Positions 1-8,947 are shown, numbered from the stretch's first letter. The stretch: 64,000 nucleotides of DNA from Acidobacteria bacterium UBA2990 (GCA_002347025.1 DEAE01000023.1:172532-236531); one strand, 5' to 3'. The notes: a model not told the origin generated them from the letters alone. Made by a program: numbers and translations.

Positions 1-108
1 ACCCCTGCCGATAGACAGGACACCCCAGGTACGATTGAGGCCTTCAAGAGAGCTATAGTGGATACTGGGATCGAGTTTCGAGAGGGACCCTGGTATCCAG
101 CCCAGTAG
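1..108 (+). CDS. C-terminal end of a truncated gene, function unknown
   Basis: An open frame enters from the left edge and stops with TAG at 106-108, leaving 35 residues. The tail reads as an amphipathic helix followed by IEFREGP and a short end. This is loosely like the last residues of some Xre-type helix-turn-helix regulators, but the match is too short to name the protein. The gene start lies outside the window. The 149 bases that follow, up to 257, hold no convincing gene. Confidence 0.35.
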   Translation, partial: TPADRQDTPGTIEAFKRAIVDTGIEFREGPWYPAQ

Positions 109-257
109 TGGGTCGACGTCCACAGACTGATTTGGTTTGAGTGTCCGTTGTTTGTGCCACCGGATGATTTTCGGCCGGTTTGGAGAAGTTGTCTAAATTT
201 ACCTTAAGTGGCTTTTTGGGAGTAACAGATTCAAATGTTGAAGAGAGCTACGCACTA

Positions 258-962
258 CTAGTACAAAGTTTCAAGGTCGGTTCGACTGATTCGACCGCGC
301 ATTTCCGTGCTGGTTAGCCCGTCGGAACTCTCGTGCCGGTAGAACCCGACAACATCTATATCAACAAAACCATCGATCACGTTCTCGAGCAGGTCCTGGG
401 GGTAGGCTGCTACGAGGCCAAGGTCTGGAAATGGAACCGGGGCACCGAAACGCCTGATTGGTTCGATCTCTGCGGTGACCCAAATAGGTCGTAGCAATGT
501 TGGCTGAGGGTGACTGCAACAGGTAGATGATCCGGCAGGGACAAGAGCAAGGGTCGGGATGGTTAGTGCTCCGGGTGGGTATCGTAGGGCTAGATAAACG
601 ACCGGGGCCGAGAGCCATATCGGTACTTCGGTCGAAGTCAGGGGACGGTTGATCAACTGGCGTCGGTAGGCAGCCCAGGCGACCCGCTGGAAGGGGGTAT
701 AGAGAACCCCAGCGGCTTCTCTCGATGGTTGAACTTCGGTGGTGGTATGCACTCGTGGAATTACAGATAAGGGAGGGGGGGCCATTTCCCCTAGGGCGAT
801 AGCTCGATGTAGGTCTTGGGTCGCAAGGGATCTGTTGCCACGATTGAGCACATGCAATGTTGGAATCCGCTCCGCAGGGGTCAAGGCGGGGGGATCAATC
901 AATAGAACGACGACCATCGAGGCCGCTACCATTGGTGCGAATGCAAAGAGGCTGCGAAGCAT
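258..962 (-). CDS. Hypothetical membrane-anchored protein
   Basis: I do not recognise this protein of about 234 residues. The chosen ATG at 962 has an AGGAGG ribosome site six bases upstream; a longer frame reaching 998 has no such site. Residues about 5-24 form one hydrophobic segment (signal anchor or uncleaved signal peptide). A proline-rich periplasmic-looking region follows, with a CC pair near the middle and an acidic, beta-rich C-terminal third. It is transcribed away from the cupin gene at 1022, so the 59 bases between them should carry both promoters. Confidence 0.55.
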   Translation of the reverse strand: MLRSLFAFAPMVAASMVVVLLIDPPALTPAERIPTLHVLNRGNRSLATQDLHRAIALGEMAPPPLSVIPRVHTTTEVQPSREAAGVLYTPFQRVAWAAYRRQLINRPLTSTEVPIWLSAPVVYLALRYPPGALTIPTLALVPAGSSTCCSHPQPTLLRPIWVTAEIEPIRRFGAPVPFPDLGLVAAYPQDLLENVIDGFVDIDVVGFYRHESSDGLTSTEMRGRISRTDLETLY

Positions 963-1021
963 TGGATCCTCCTGCTGATGCCACCCTAGGTATATCATCG
1001 TTCTTGAGAAGAGGGGGGGCG

Positions 1022-1717
1022 ATGAGAGTTGTTAGTCTAGTGGTGGTGGGAGGATTGACGTGGGCTTGTGCCGGAACATTGATAGCCCAAGATTATCCTC
1101 ATGCATTTCCGAGGCCGGGAACTACCAAATTGCTCGAAAATGAACGGGTTATCGTCTGGGATGCAACTTGGCCTGATGGAGTGCCTCAGCCATACCATCG
1201 TCATCGTTACGACATGACAGGGGTATTCTTTCGCTGGGGGCCTTTGAGGGTCACCCGATTAGACGGAACTTTTACGGCCAATCGTGAACCATTTGAAGTT
1301 CCTTGGGTGTTTTTTCAGGGCAAAGGAGTAACGCACAAGGAGGAGGGAATTGGCACCCCTGAGCGGCATTCTCTTATGGTCGACATCAAGGAATATTCTG
1401 GACAGCATCGTGAGATTCCCGGAGGTTTGAGAACAGCCTTCCCGAGGCCCGAGGCTGAGATTGAACTGGATAACCCACGGGTCACCGTCTGGGACACTCG
1501 TTGGCCTGAAGCGGAAGACACTTTTCACGTTCATGCCCGTGATACTGTCGTTATCTTTATCGAGGGCGGAAAATTAAAAACCCGAGAACCAGATGGTTTT
1601 GAACAGCTTAACAGCTATCTCCCTGAGGATTTATTGTTTTTTCCTGCGGGTACGGCTCATGCGTCGACAGCTGTAGGCATGTCGCCGAGGGCGATGTTTT
1701 ACGTGTTGAAAGATTGA
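1022..1717 (+). CDS. Exported protein with two tandem cupin-like repeats
   Basis: 231 residues starting at the ATG at 1022; the frame extends further upstream but the signal peptide begins here. Residues 1-22 are a signal peptide ending near LIAQ. The mature part is an internal duplication. Each half starts with a phrase like FPRPGT or FPRPEA, then (L/I)(E/D)N.RV.VWD, then a TWP or RWP turn, then a histidine pair (PYHRHRYD in the first half, FHVHARD in the second), as in small beta-barrel cupins. The second half ends with FPAGTAHAS, typical of a cupin second motif. Substrate is unknown; a periplasmic metal-dependent isomerase, oxygenase or binding role is possible. The next gene starts 10 bases later, so the two are probably co-transcribed. 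Confidence 0.75.
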   Translation: MRVVSLVVVGGLTWACAGTLIAQDYPHAFPRPGTTKLLENERVIVWDATWPDGVPQPYHRHRYDMTGVFFRWGPLRVTRLDGTFTANREPFEVPWVFFQGKGVTHKEEGIGTPERHSLMVDIKEYSGQHREIPGGLRTAFPRPEAEIELDNPRVTVWDTRWPEAEDTFHVHARDTVVIFIEGGKLKTREPDGFEQLNSYLPEDLLFFPAGTAHASTAVGMSPRAMFYVLKD

Positions 1718-1727
1718 GATAAATTCT

Positions 1728-2348
1728 ATGTCTAGACACAGTCAAATCAAGATTACTTGGGTAGTGCTAGTAGCGTTGGTGGCGGTTACGGTGGCAGGGA
1801 TTAGTGCCCAAACTGGAACGCCGGATGGTCCCAAATACCAGAATGGGACGACACTGGTCCGTCCCAATGATTATCGAGAATGGCAGTTTTTGAGCTCAGG
1901 GTTAGGGATGACCTACGAGTCTGAAGCGAGAGATTTCGCCGGAGCTGAAACGCGAACTCAACGTTTTCAGAACGTGTTCGTGAATCGCAGTTCTTATAGT
2001 TCATTCCTAGAAACAGGGACTTGGCCCGATGGCACCATGTTTATCCTCGAAATTAGGGCGGCAGCTGGTGAGGTGTCGATTAACCGGGCTGGTCGATTTC
2101 AGGCAGAGTTGGTTAGCCTTGAGGCTGAAGTAAAGGACTCACGGTTTCCTGACGGGTGGGCTTTTTTTGATTTTGGGAGAGCCGGAGCATTGCGGGATGT
2201 AGCGGAACCTCTGACGGGAGAAAGAGTGGCCCGTTGTGTGACCTGTCATACCGACCACACGGCCGTTGAGCGGACATTTGTACAATTTTATCCAACCTTG
2301 TTAGAGGTTGCTCGAGACAAGGGAACATTACGTCCAGGGTTTGACTGA
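1728..2348 (+). CDS. Cytochrome P460 family protein, exported
   Basis: 206 residues. A signal peptide covers about residues 1-27 (ending GISAQ). The mature protein carries one c-type haem motif, CVTCH, at residues 170-174, followed by TDHT. The upstream body (YREWQFLSSGLGM, FVNRSSYSSFLETGTWPDGTMF, FPDGWAFFDF) is the familiar P460 pattern. Family members are periplasmic mono-haem proteins; some oxidise hydroxylamine through a haem crosslinked to lysine, while many in heterotrophs have no known substrate. It follows the cupin gene by 10 bases and probably shares its mRNA. It converges on the epimerase gene. Confidence 0.85.
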   Translation: MSRHSQIKITWVVLVALVAVTVAGISAQTGTPDGPKYQNGTTLVRPNDYREWQFLSSGLGMTYESEARDFAGAETRTQRFQNVFVNRSSYSSFLETGTWPDGTMFILEIRAAAGEVSINRAGRFQAELVSLEAEVKDSRFPDGWAFFDFGRAGALRDVAEPLTGERVARCVTCHTDHTAVERTFVQFYPTLLEVARDKGTLRPGFD

Positions 2349-2403
2349 ATTCTGGGGAAACTACTCAGGTCAGGCAAGTGAGGCCTTCCTAGTTCACCGG
2401 CTT

Positions 2404-3318
2404 TTAGACAAGCAAGGTCGGTGTGAACGTGACATCGCCAGCGGCAGTGTCATTGGGACTGAGCACGAGCAATCCAGTATCGGTTCGGCCTTGGCTTGCG
2501 AGATTGAAGGCGTCAATGCAGTTGGTGGCGGGTTCTGCGCAAAAAAAATCTTGATTCTCTGGTGTGTAAATGACGAGACAAGAGTAAATCGGGTCAGCTG
2601 TAACGTCGAGTTGAGCATGCCACTCGGGCCATTGAATGCGCAGGCGGCCGCCAAAGCTGATGAAGTTGTTGTCGAGGACTGTCACGTTAGGATTCAGGCC
2701 GTGAGCAGTGAAATTTAGGTCAGGAGGTGGAGCTATCAGAGAACCAGGAACCGCTGCTTGGTTCACCCGCCACATACGCTCAACCTCTGTCCACAGCCTA
2801 GCCTGTTTGGTGCGGATAAAGTAGGGGTGAAGCCCAAATCCGACTGGCATAGGTAATGAACTCTCGTTGGTTACCGCGAATCGTAGTCGGAGGTGGGTGT
2901 CGGTCAAAGTAAAGGTCTGCTGGGCTCGGTAGGGCCATGGCCAAGAACCGGTTGGGTGACTATAGTCTATGACGAGAGTGTCTTCTGACCGGGACACAAT
3001 ATTCCAAGGTTGCCGCCAGGCGTGGCCATGAATAGCGTGTGGCCCAGAACGAAACTCTTGGGATAGCTCGACCTGCTGCCCTCTGAAAGAAAACGTTCCA
3101 TTTGTGACCCGGTTTGAAAACGGCACCATTGGAAAGCTTGACGTTGATCCAGGGTCCCGGTTTTCGACCGCTCCGGGAAGTGCCGGTCTTAACCAATCGA
3201 AGGTCGCTCCATCATGGGTTGACGAGAAGCGCGTAATAGAGCCACCGGCTGCCGGAGATACCGCGAGTGTAGATCTGGCTGTCCTGAGCTCGATAGGGTC
3301 TGAGTGGGCCTGAGGCAT
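2404..3318 (-). CDS. Aldose 1-epimerase family protein
   Basis: 304 residues of the galactose-mutarotase-like fold. Seen features are an N-terminal AGGSITRF strand, FPMVPFSNRV (the conserved arginine-containing segment), HAIHGHAWRQPW (active-site histidine region), VGFGLHPYF (second catalytic histidine) and a C-terminal FFCAEPATNCIDAFN containing the usual catalytic glutamate. Enzymes of this family interconvert alpha and beta anomers of free sugars in the cytoplasm; no signal peptide is present. AGGAG lies eight bases before the ATG. Sugar specificity cannot be read from sequence. It lies 213 bases downstream of the esterase gene on the same strand, so it may be a separate unit. Confidence 0.9.
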   Translation of the reverse strand: MPQAHSDPIELRTARSTLAVSPAAGGSITRFSSTHDGATFDWLRPALPGAVENRDPGSTSSFPMVPFSNRVTNGTFSFRGQQVELSQEFRSGPHAIHGHAWRQPWNIVSRSEDTLVIDYSHPTGSWPWPYRAQQTFTLTDTHLRLRFAVTNESSLPMPVGFGLHPYFIRTKQARLWTEVERMWRVNQAAVPGSLIAPPPDLNFTAHGLNPNVTVLDNNFISFGGRLRIQWPEWHAQLDVTADPIYSCLVIYTPENQDFFCAEPATNCIDAFNLASQGRTDTGLLVLSPNDTAAGDVTFTPTLLV

Positions 3319-3531
3319 CCGACAAACTCCTAATTGTTGAAGTGATAACTTAGGGTGGGTCTGAATGTGTTCCCTGGTCTGACGAGACGGTGATGATATT
3401 CCAGTGCACTCAAACTGTTAGACAGTGGTTGGGTTGACCTCTATTTCGAGCCTTCTTCTGACGGCGGAGGGCCCCTGAGAGGGCGTGCTTCCAGTGGCTC
3501 AACTCAGGGACCCGATCTTAGACACGGTCAC

Positions 3532-4485
3532 TCAATCCATGTGATGAGTTGCAAGAAATGCACGAATGGTGTCATAGATTCGCAGGTTATCTGCTGCGCT
3601 GAATCCACCATGTCCTCCACCTGCAATTGTCATCAGTTCGTTTGGTACGCCCGCTGCCTCCAATGCGGCGTGAAGCCGAACGGCATGGTCGTGGGGCACG
3701 ATGGAGTCCGCGTCTCCATGGATGGTTAAGATGGGGGGCAGGTCTGACCGCACGTAGGTGAGCGGCGAGACGCGCTCGGCTACCACGCCTCGATCGAGGC
3801 TGCTTCCCAACCAGGCCTCGGTAAAGTTGCCTGAGGTCCCAGGTGGACCATGCATCAACCCTACAACATCAGTAATCCCGTACCAGTTGATGATTGCCGC
3901 AACTTTCAGTTCTTCGGTAGAGGTATTGCCAGTGGACCAAGATCGTCGCCGGTCTCCAGGACACTGCCGGTCCAGTCCTGCAGATGCCGTGACCATGCCA
4001 GTGGTGAGCGAAAGGTGTCCGCCAGCCGAATTCCCAGAGACTACGATCCGGTTAACGTCGAAGTTATATTGCTCGGCGTTACGGTAGACCCAGCGGAGAG
4101 CGCAGCGGCAATCTTCGACGGCGGCTGGCGCATGGGCTACGTCGGCCATTCTGTATTCAACATTGACGACAGACCATCCCATTTCAAGATAGGGAAGGAT
4201 GCTGAGGGCAGAGCTTTCCTTGCTCCCGTTGGTCCAGCCTCCTCCATGGATGTACACGAGGGTCGGCTTAGTATCATTACCGCCTCGAGCTTGGTAGACG
4301 TCAAGCTTTAGGTCGAGGCCACCCGCTCTGAGATACGTGATGTTGGGCACTAGGCGGTAACCGGTAGCTACTTGGACAAATCTGGTTGCGCTGTCAGACG
4401 TTTGTGCGGCAGTGACTCCTGGAGTGGCCAGACTCAAAAGGGTAGCCACAGCAACGCCGGTGGTGTAGGTTCGTCTTATTTGCAT
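3532..4485 (-). CDS. Exported alpha/beta-hydrolase, HSL-type esterase
   Basis: About 317 residues from the ATG at 4485, which has GAGG eight bases upstream; a GTG three codons earlier is a less likely start. An N-terminal signal peptide (about 26 residues, ending in VTAAQT) sends it to the periplasm. The oxyanion motif HGGGW, the nucleophile elbow GNSAGGH and the late HGDAD plus GGGHGG segment give a complete Ser-Asp-His triad of the hormone-sensitive-lipase/carboxylesterase group. The likely role is hydrolysis of small esters or acylated sugars. It follows the GlcG-like gene by about 60 bases on the same strand, probably one operon. Confidence 0.88.
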   Translation of the reverse strand: MQIRRTYTTGVAVATLLSLATPGVTAAQTSDSATRFVQVATGYRLVPNITYLRAGGLDLKLDVYQARGGNDTKPTLVYIHGGGWTNGSKESSALSILPYLEMGWSVVNVEYRMADVAHAPAAVEDCRCALRWVYRNAEQYNFDVNRIVVSGNSAGGHLSLTTGMVTASAGLDRQCPGDRRRSWSTGNTSTEELKVAAIINWYGITDVVGLMHGPPGTSGNFTEAWLGSSLDRGVVAERVSPLTYVRSDLPPILTIHGDADSIVPHDHAVRLHAALEAAGVPNELMTIAGGGHGGFSAADNLRIYDTIRAFLATHHMD

Positions 4486-4545
4486 CGCGTTCACCTCTGC
4501 TCGGGGGTGTGATGCCCCAAGCTTATCCTGTGTTCTGATGGGTTC

Positions 4546-5043
4546 TTACTGAATTTGGTTGGCAGCCGCGTCGATGCCGGCTTGAGCGCAAATGGCATCG
4601 TTGGCTCCTGTGTCTCCGCTGACTCCAATCCCTCCTAGATGCTGGCCGGCTGGAGTAAGGATTGGCAATCCCCCCTCAAAAAAATTCAACCCCGGAACAA
4701 AAGCAGCAGCTCCTGGTCCGTTGCCGAAGGCCATTTCACCCCACTGCTGGGTTGATCGAGGACTGGTGGCAGATGTACGGGCCTTAGCCATTGCCACATC
4801 ACGAGACAAGAGTTGAGCGTCGTCCATTCGGTGGTAGGCCTTCAGGTTTCCATGGTTGTCCATGATGGCAATATGCATGAGCCAGCCCTCAGCAGCGGCT
4901 TTAGAAAGGCATCCATGAACCATGGTCATCGCCGCAGAGGAACTGAGGATTGGTCGGGTTTCTATCTGGGCCGAAGCTGAAGTGGATAAGCTTAACGCTA
5001 AAGCAAAGAAGCAAATAGTGGCGAGGTGAGCAGGCAAACGCAT
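4546..5043 (-). CDS. Exported GlcG/HbpS-family haem-binding-like protein
   Basis: 165 residues with a cleavable signal peptide (about residues 1-25, ending ASAQ). The body matches the GlcG/HbpS fold: conserved AMAKARTSATS, then FVPGLNFFEGGLPIL, then GGIGVSGDTGANDAICAQAGIDAA near the end. HbpS members bind haem or cobalamin and some act as extracellular sensors; GlcG itself sits in glycolate operons but has no proven enzyme role. GGAGG lies ten bases before the ATG. The esterase gene follows directly, which suggests co-expression but does not reveal the ligand. Confidence 0.85.
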   Translation of the reverse strand: MRLPAHLATICFFALALSLSTSASAQIETRPILSSSAAMTMVHGCLSKAAAEGWLMHIAIMDNHGNLKAYHRMDDAQLLSRDVAMAKARTSATSPRSTQQWGEMAFGNGPGAAAFVPGLNFFEGGLPILTPAGQHLGGIGVSGDTGANDAICAQAGIDAAANQIQ

Positions 5044-5210
5044 AAGGTTAGGACCTCCAAAAGATGTGGTTTAGATAAAACAAGGTGTCGAATGGTAGCC
5101 TCGACACCACATGAGGTCAGTATACTCGGGTCTGGCGGTAGGTACAAACAAACTCAGGCAACGACTGTAAGACCCAAGGAATGCCAGGGTTGGAATGCCC
5201 AAAGCTAGAG

Positions 5211-6167
5211 ATGACTCAGTCTATGAATGTTGTCTTTCACTACGAGGCCGGGCCGGGCCTTGAAGCCCAATTGACACGTCTTGAAGCTAAGGGCTTGAAG
5301 GTATCGGTGTGCCCGGAGGCTGACCACACCCGTTTTGGGGAATTGATGGTAGAAGCGGAGGTTCTGTGGCACCTGCTCGAGCCACTCACTGCGAAGATGA
5401 TAGCAGCCGCTCCAAAACTACGCTTGATTCAAAAGATTGGCGTCGGAGTGAATACCATTGATCTTGAGGCGGCCAAGCATCGAGGTATCCCAGTGTGTAA
5501 TATGCCCGGTACGAACAGTCAGGCTGTAGCTGAGATGACCTTATTGTTAATGTTGGCGACATTGCGGCGCCTTACTCAGCTCGATGGCGCAACGAGGTCA
5601 GGAAAGGGTTGGGCCTTACCCGCGGCCTGGCAGGATCACTACGGAGAGCTGGCAGGTCGAACGGTAGGTTTGATTGGGTATGGTGCTGTGCCATCTCGAC
5701 TAGCACCGGTGCTGAAGGCTATGGGAGCATCTGTGATCTACGCAAGCCGGACGGCGAAGTCCCAAGCGGTAGGGGAGCGCCGGTCATTGGAGGAATTACT
5801 GACAGAAAGCGATCTTGTCTCCCTGCATGTTCCTCTGACTGCAGGTACGGAAAAGCTTATTAACGCCAAGACCCTTGGCATGATGAAGACTGGAGCGATC
5901 ATCATCAATTCAGCCAGGGGGGGTCTTATTGATGAGAAGGCTCTGTGCCATGCGCTCACAGTGGGCCGGGTCGGTGCTGCGGGCCTAGATGTTTTTCCTA
6001 AGGAACCGGTGCCAGGGAGTAGTCCTTTGTTTCAGTTTGAAAATGTTGTTTTAGCTCCCCATGTGGCTTGGTTGACGAACGAGACGATGGAGAGGAGTAT
6101 CGGTCTAGCTGTGGAGAATTGCCGTCGTCTGGTTTCTGGAGGTCCACTCTTGCACCAAGTGGTTTAG
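5211..6167 (+). CDS. D-isomer-specific 2-hydroxyacid dehydrogenase
   Basis: About 318 residues. The ATG at 5211 is used; another at 5223 is also possible. N-terminal substrate domain, then a Rossmann domain with GLIGYGAVPSRLA, where the third glycine of GxGxxG is proline. NSARGGLID holds the catalytic arginine, FPKEPVP the glutamate and APHVAWLTNE the histidine, so the active site is complete. The reaction is NAD(P)H-dependent reduction of a 2-keto acid to a D-2-hydroxy acid, or the reverse. The next gene, an aldehyde dehydrogenase, starts 48 bases later on the same strand, which fits an oxidation pathway for a hydroxy or semialdehyde acid; the substrate is unknown. Confidence 0.88.
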   Translation: MTQSMNVVFHYEAGPGLEAQLTRLEAKGLKVSVCPEADHTRFGELMVEAEVLWHLLEPLTAKMIAAAPKLRLIQKIGVGVNTIDLEAAKHRGIPVCNMPGTNSQAVAEMTLLLMLATLRRLTQLDGATRSGKGWALPAAWQDHYGELAGRTVGLIGYGAVPSRLAPVLKAMGASVIYASRTAKSQAVGERRSLEELLTESDLVSLHVPLTAGTEKLINAKTLGMMKTGAIIINSARGGLIDEKALCHALTVGRVGAAGLDVFPKEPVPGSSPLFQFENVVLAPHVAWLTNETMERSIGLAVENCRRLVSGGPLLHQVV

Positions 6168-6202
6168 GAGCAGGAACTCTGAAATGGCGCGGCGAACCTG
6201 CT

Positions 6203-6208
6203 AAGGAG
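6203..6208 (+). promoter_or_regulatory. Ribosome binding site supporting a TTG start
   Basis: AAGGAG lies seven bases upstream of the TTG at 6216. No ATG in the same frame occurs before the conserved start of the aldehyde dehydrogenase domain, so this site supports TTG as the true initiation codon. Confidence 0.65.
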
Positions 6209-6215
6209 ACAACTG

Positions 6216-7703
6216 TTGTCTGCAACTAACGTGATAGCGCAACAATTGGGTAACGGTGACTTACTACGTGATAAGTGTTTCATCGGTGGAAAATGGCGAC
6301 CTTCTCGTAGCGGCAAGATGTTTCGTGTGGATAATCCGGCGACTGGGGATCAGGTAGGAGAGGTCCCGGACTGTGGTCCAGAAGATGTTCAGGAAGCGAT
6401 TGAAGTAGCGGGCCGGGCCTTTCGCGAGTGGCGGGAGCGACCGGCCACAGATCGTGCGGAAGTGCTGCGTACCTGGGCTCGCCTGATGCATGAATGCCAG
6501 GGCGATCTTGCCAGATTGATGACCCTAGAACAGGGAAAGCCTCTTCAGGAAGCGATGGGAGAGGTGAGCTATGCAGCTCAATTTATCGAGTGGTTCGCCG
6601 AGGAAGGTAAACGAGCCTATGGTGACGTCATTCCAGCGCCGGTGCGTGGTCAACACATCGTTGTGTTGCGGCAGCCGATCGGTGTTACGGCAGCGATCAC
6701 GCCCTGGAATTTCCCAGCTGCAATGATCACGAGGAAGGCGGGTGCAGCGATCGCCTGTGGTTGTCCGATGATTGTTAAGCCAGCTGAGGCGACACCGCTT
6801 ACGGCCCTAGCCCTTGCCCGACTTGGGGAACTCGCCGGACTGCCGGAAGGGGTACTTAGTGTCGTGACGGCACTGAAGCCGGAGCCTATTGGGCGGGCAC
6901 TTACCGATAGTCCAGTTGTCCGAGCTCTAAGCTTTACCGGATCCACGGAGGTTGGGCGAAAGTTGATGGCTCAATGTGCCACACACCTGGCAAAAGTATC
7001 CTTAGAGCTTGGTGGAAACGCTCCCTTTATTGTCTTCGAGGATGCGGACCTTGATGCGGCAGTGACTGGTGCGATGGCATCGAAATTTCGAAACACGGGA
7101 CAGACTTGTGTTTGTGTTAACCGTTTCTTGGTGCAGGAGAAGGTCCATGATGCCTTTGTCGAACAGTTGCGCGAAGCCATGGCGGTGTTGACAGTGGGGA
7201 ACGGGTTGGACGAAGGAGTGCAGCAGGCGGCCCTTATAGATCGTAACGCGCTTATGAAGGTGCAAGCACATGTGTCGGATGCATTGGCCGGTGGAGCGAC
7301 CGTGGAACTTGGCGGTAAGGTGCACGAACTCGGTGGGACCTATTTCCAGCCAACGTTACTTACGGGAGTGAAGCCCAGCATGCAGTGTGTCAGGGAAGAA
7401 ACTTTTGGTCCAGTGTCGGCGGTTATGAAGTTTGCTACTGAGGCTGAGGCGATACGTATTGCGAACGATAGCGAATACGGACTGGCCGCCTATTTCTATA
7501 GTCGTGATCTTCATAGGGTGTGGCGCGTGGCCGAACAACTCGAGACTGGAATTGTCGGAGTGAACGAGGGCATCATCTCGACTCCTGTGGCTCCCTTTGG
7601 TGGGGTTAAGGCTTCCGGAATCGGGCGAGAAGGTTCGCGGTATGGTCTTGATGAGTATCTGGAGCTCAAATACTTGTGCATGGGAGGGGCTCAAGGTGGT
7701 TAG
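6216..7703 (+). CDS. gabD: NAD(P)-dependent aldehyde dehydrogenase, succinate-semialdehyde type
   Basis: 495 residues, starting with TTG preceded by AAGGAG. All aldehyde dehydrogenase motifs are present: TPWNFPAAM (coenzyme and oxyanion asparagine), FTGSTEVGR, LELGGNAPFIV (catalytic glutamate), NTGQTCVCVNR with catalytic Cys298, and EETFGPV. The overall pattern (FIGGKW, ARLMTLEQGKPL, Y.LDEYLELKYLC at the end) is the GabD/SSADH group, which oxidises succinate semialdehyde to succinate. Glutarate semialdehyde and related substrates cannot be excluded. The 2-hydroxyacid dehydrogenase just upstream suggests joint action on a hydroxy or semialdehyde acid. Confidence 0.85.
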   Translation: MSATNVIAQQLGNGDLLRDKCFIGGKWRPSRSGKMFRVDNPATGDQVGEVPDCGPEDVQEAIEVAGRAFREWRERPATDRAEVLRTWARLMHECQGDLARLMTLEQGKPLQEAMGEVSYAAQFIEWFAEEGKRAYGDVIPAPVRGQHIVVLRQPIGVTAAITPWNFPAAMITRKAGAAIACGCPMIVKPAEATPLTALALARLGELAGLPEGVLSVVTALKPEPIGRALTDSPVVRALSFTGSTEVGRKLMAQCATHLAKVSLELGGNAPFIVFEDADLDAAVTGAMASKFRNTGQTCVCVNRFLVQEKVHDAFVEQLREAMAVLTVGNGLDEGVQQAALIDRNALMKVQAHVSDALAGGATVELGGKVHELGGTYFQPTLLTGVKPSMQCVREETFGPVSAVMKFATEAEAIRIANDSEYGLAAYFYSRDLHRVWRVAEQLETGIVGVNEGIISTPVAPFGGVKASGIGREGSRYGLDEYLELKYLCMGGAQGG

Positions 7704-7782
7704 GAGGCTATAGCGTGTTTCAACTAGGTGGGGTGGCAGGCTTGGCCAGTGAGTGGGTATTGACGTCAGGTAGAACCAAAAG

Positions 7783-8073
7783 ATGATCGGTGCTGGTGAA
7801 ATAGTAATTGTCGCGCTCATAGTTGTCCTGATTGTTATGGCAGGGCGTCGGGGTAATCGACCTACAGGGGAACCAGTTATCGTGGTGGGTTCTCCAAAAA
7901 AAGGTCTGCCCCAATCGGTGGTGACCGGTGGTGGCGCTGTATTGGCCGCGTTGGGTGTGGCCATTACCGCTGAGTTACAGGAATGGCCACCATACATGGG
8001 AGCGTTAGCGGCTGGGGTTGCAGCGGGGCTCGTTGCAACTTGGTTGGCTAGTCGTAATTCTGAGGGTCGCTAA
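7783..8073 (+). CDS. Small membrane protein with two predicted helices
   Basis: 96 residues, not recognised. One hydrophobic helix runs from about residue 5 to 22, followed by a basic loop (GRRGNRPTG); a second glycine- and alanine-rich stretch (about 49-63 and 71-88) reads as one or two further membrane passes. The short C-terminus is charged. It starts 79 bases after the aldehyde dehydrogenase and converges on the methyltransferase gene 10 bases downstream. An antisense open frame over this area, 7356-7997, has no family features, so the plus-strand reading is preferred. Confidence 0.55.
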   Translation: MIGAGEIVIVALIVVLIVMAGRRGNRPTGEPVIVVGSPKKGLPQSVVTGGGAVLAALGVAITAELQEWPPYMGALAAGVAAGLVATWLASRNSEGR

Positions 8074-8083
8074 GGGTTGTCGT

Positions 8084-8905
8084 TTAGCCAGATTTTGATG
8101 TGGCTTGTGACACGCTGTACAGGGCAATCCCTACCGTTGTGGCCACATTTAGGGAGTCGATGTCTGGAGCGATCGGGATGTGGACGAGTCGATTGACAAG
8201 GTCCGCTGCGGCGTCGCTGAGGCCGGTACCTTCAGTGCCGAGTATGAGGGCTATCCGGGGGGGAAGGGCCTTAATTAAGGCGCCGAGGCGCTGAGATCCG
8301 GAATCAGGTGTTAGGGCTACAGTAGTGAAGCCGAGTTCTTGGAGTCTTATTAGGCCGCCAGGCCAATCGTGTATCAGTGCATAGGGAATGCGGAGGGTCG
8401 CCCCGAGGGAGGTTCTAATCGCTTTGCGGTAAAGCGGATCCGAGCAGTGTGGGCTAAGCAAGATACATTCGGCCCCAAAGGCTGCTGCGTTCCGAAAAAT
8501 GCTACCTATGTTGTCTGGATTCGCGACTTGCTCAAGGACTACCACAAGGCCAGCTGAACGAAGCAGACCAAGCTCCCTGTCGGTTGTCTCATGGGGTCGC
8601 TGACCAAGAGCAAGGCAGCCTCGATGGACATGGAAACCCAGTAGGTTTTGTAGGAGTTGTGGTGAGGCGATATAGATGGGGAACTCATCTAGGCGGTCCT
8701 GCAGAAGGTCAGAGAGGCTGTCGAAGGCCGCTCGGGTCGCTAGAACTGACCGCGTTTGGAGGGTCTGGTGGGTTAGTAGGGTTCTCACCACCAGTCGGCT
8801 TTCCGCAACGAATATCCCACGCTGACGGAGCAAAACTGGGTCCGGAACAGTGTGATAGTCGCCCAATCGTGGGTCCTGAGGATCGTTGACGGGGATAACT
8901 GGCAT
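8084..8905 (-). CDS. SpoU/TrmH-family RNA 2'-O-methyltransferase
   Basis: 273 residues from the ATG at 8905. It has the three SPOUT motifs in order: EQVANPDNIGSIFRNAAAFG (motif 1, with the catalytic asparagine and arginine), LILGTEGTGLS (motif 2) and IPIAPDIDSLNVATT (motif 3). The N-terminal part resembles the substrate-binding domain of rRNA Gm methyltransferases. The expected reaction is S-adenosylmethionine-dependent ribose methylation of rRNA or tRNA. It is divergent from the aminotransferase at 8948; only 42 bases separate the two starts, leaving little room for a riboswitch. Confidence 0.9.
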   Translation of the reverse strand: MPVIPVNDPQDPRLGDYHTVPDPVLLRQRGIFVAESRLVVRTLLTHQTLQTRSVLATRAAFDSLSDLLQDRLDEFPIYIASPQLLQNLLGFHVHRGCLALGQRPHETTDRELGLLRSAGLVVVLEQVANPDNIGSIFRNAAAFGAECILLSPHCSDPLYRKAIRTSLGATLRIPYALIHDWPGGLIRLQELGFTTVALTPDSGSQRLGALIKALPPRIALILGTEGTGLSDAAADLVNRLVHIPIAPDIDSLNVATTVGIALYSVSQATSKSG

Positions 8906-8947
8906 TGTGAAACTTGTTATTGTTTCAGACTGGATAGGATACCTCTG

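Noticed and set aside
3850..4311. 153-codon plus-strand frame inside the esterase gene
   Set aside because: Antisense shadow of a gene with complete catalytic motifs.
7356..7997. 213-codon frame on the minus strand across the aldehyde dehydrogenase end and the small membrane protein
   Set aside because: No family features and very serine/proline-rich; it overlaps the certain 3' end of the aldehyde dehydrogenase gene in the opposite direction.
8906..8947. Cobalamin riboswitch in front of the aminotransferase/corrinoid operon
   Set aside because: Only 42 bases separate the divergent starts, and no B12-box-like sequence was seen; the 28-base gap at 10115-10142 is also too short.
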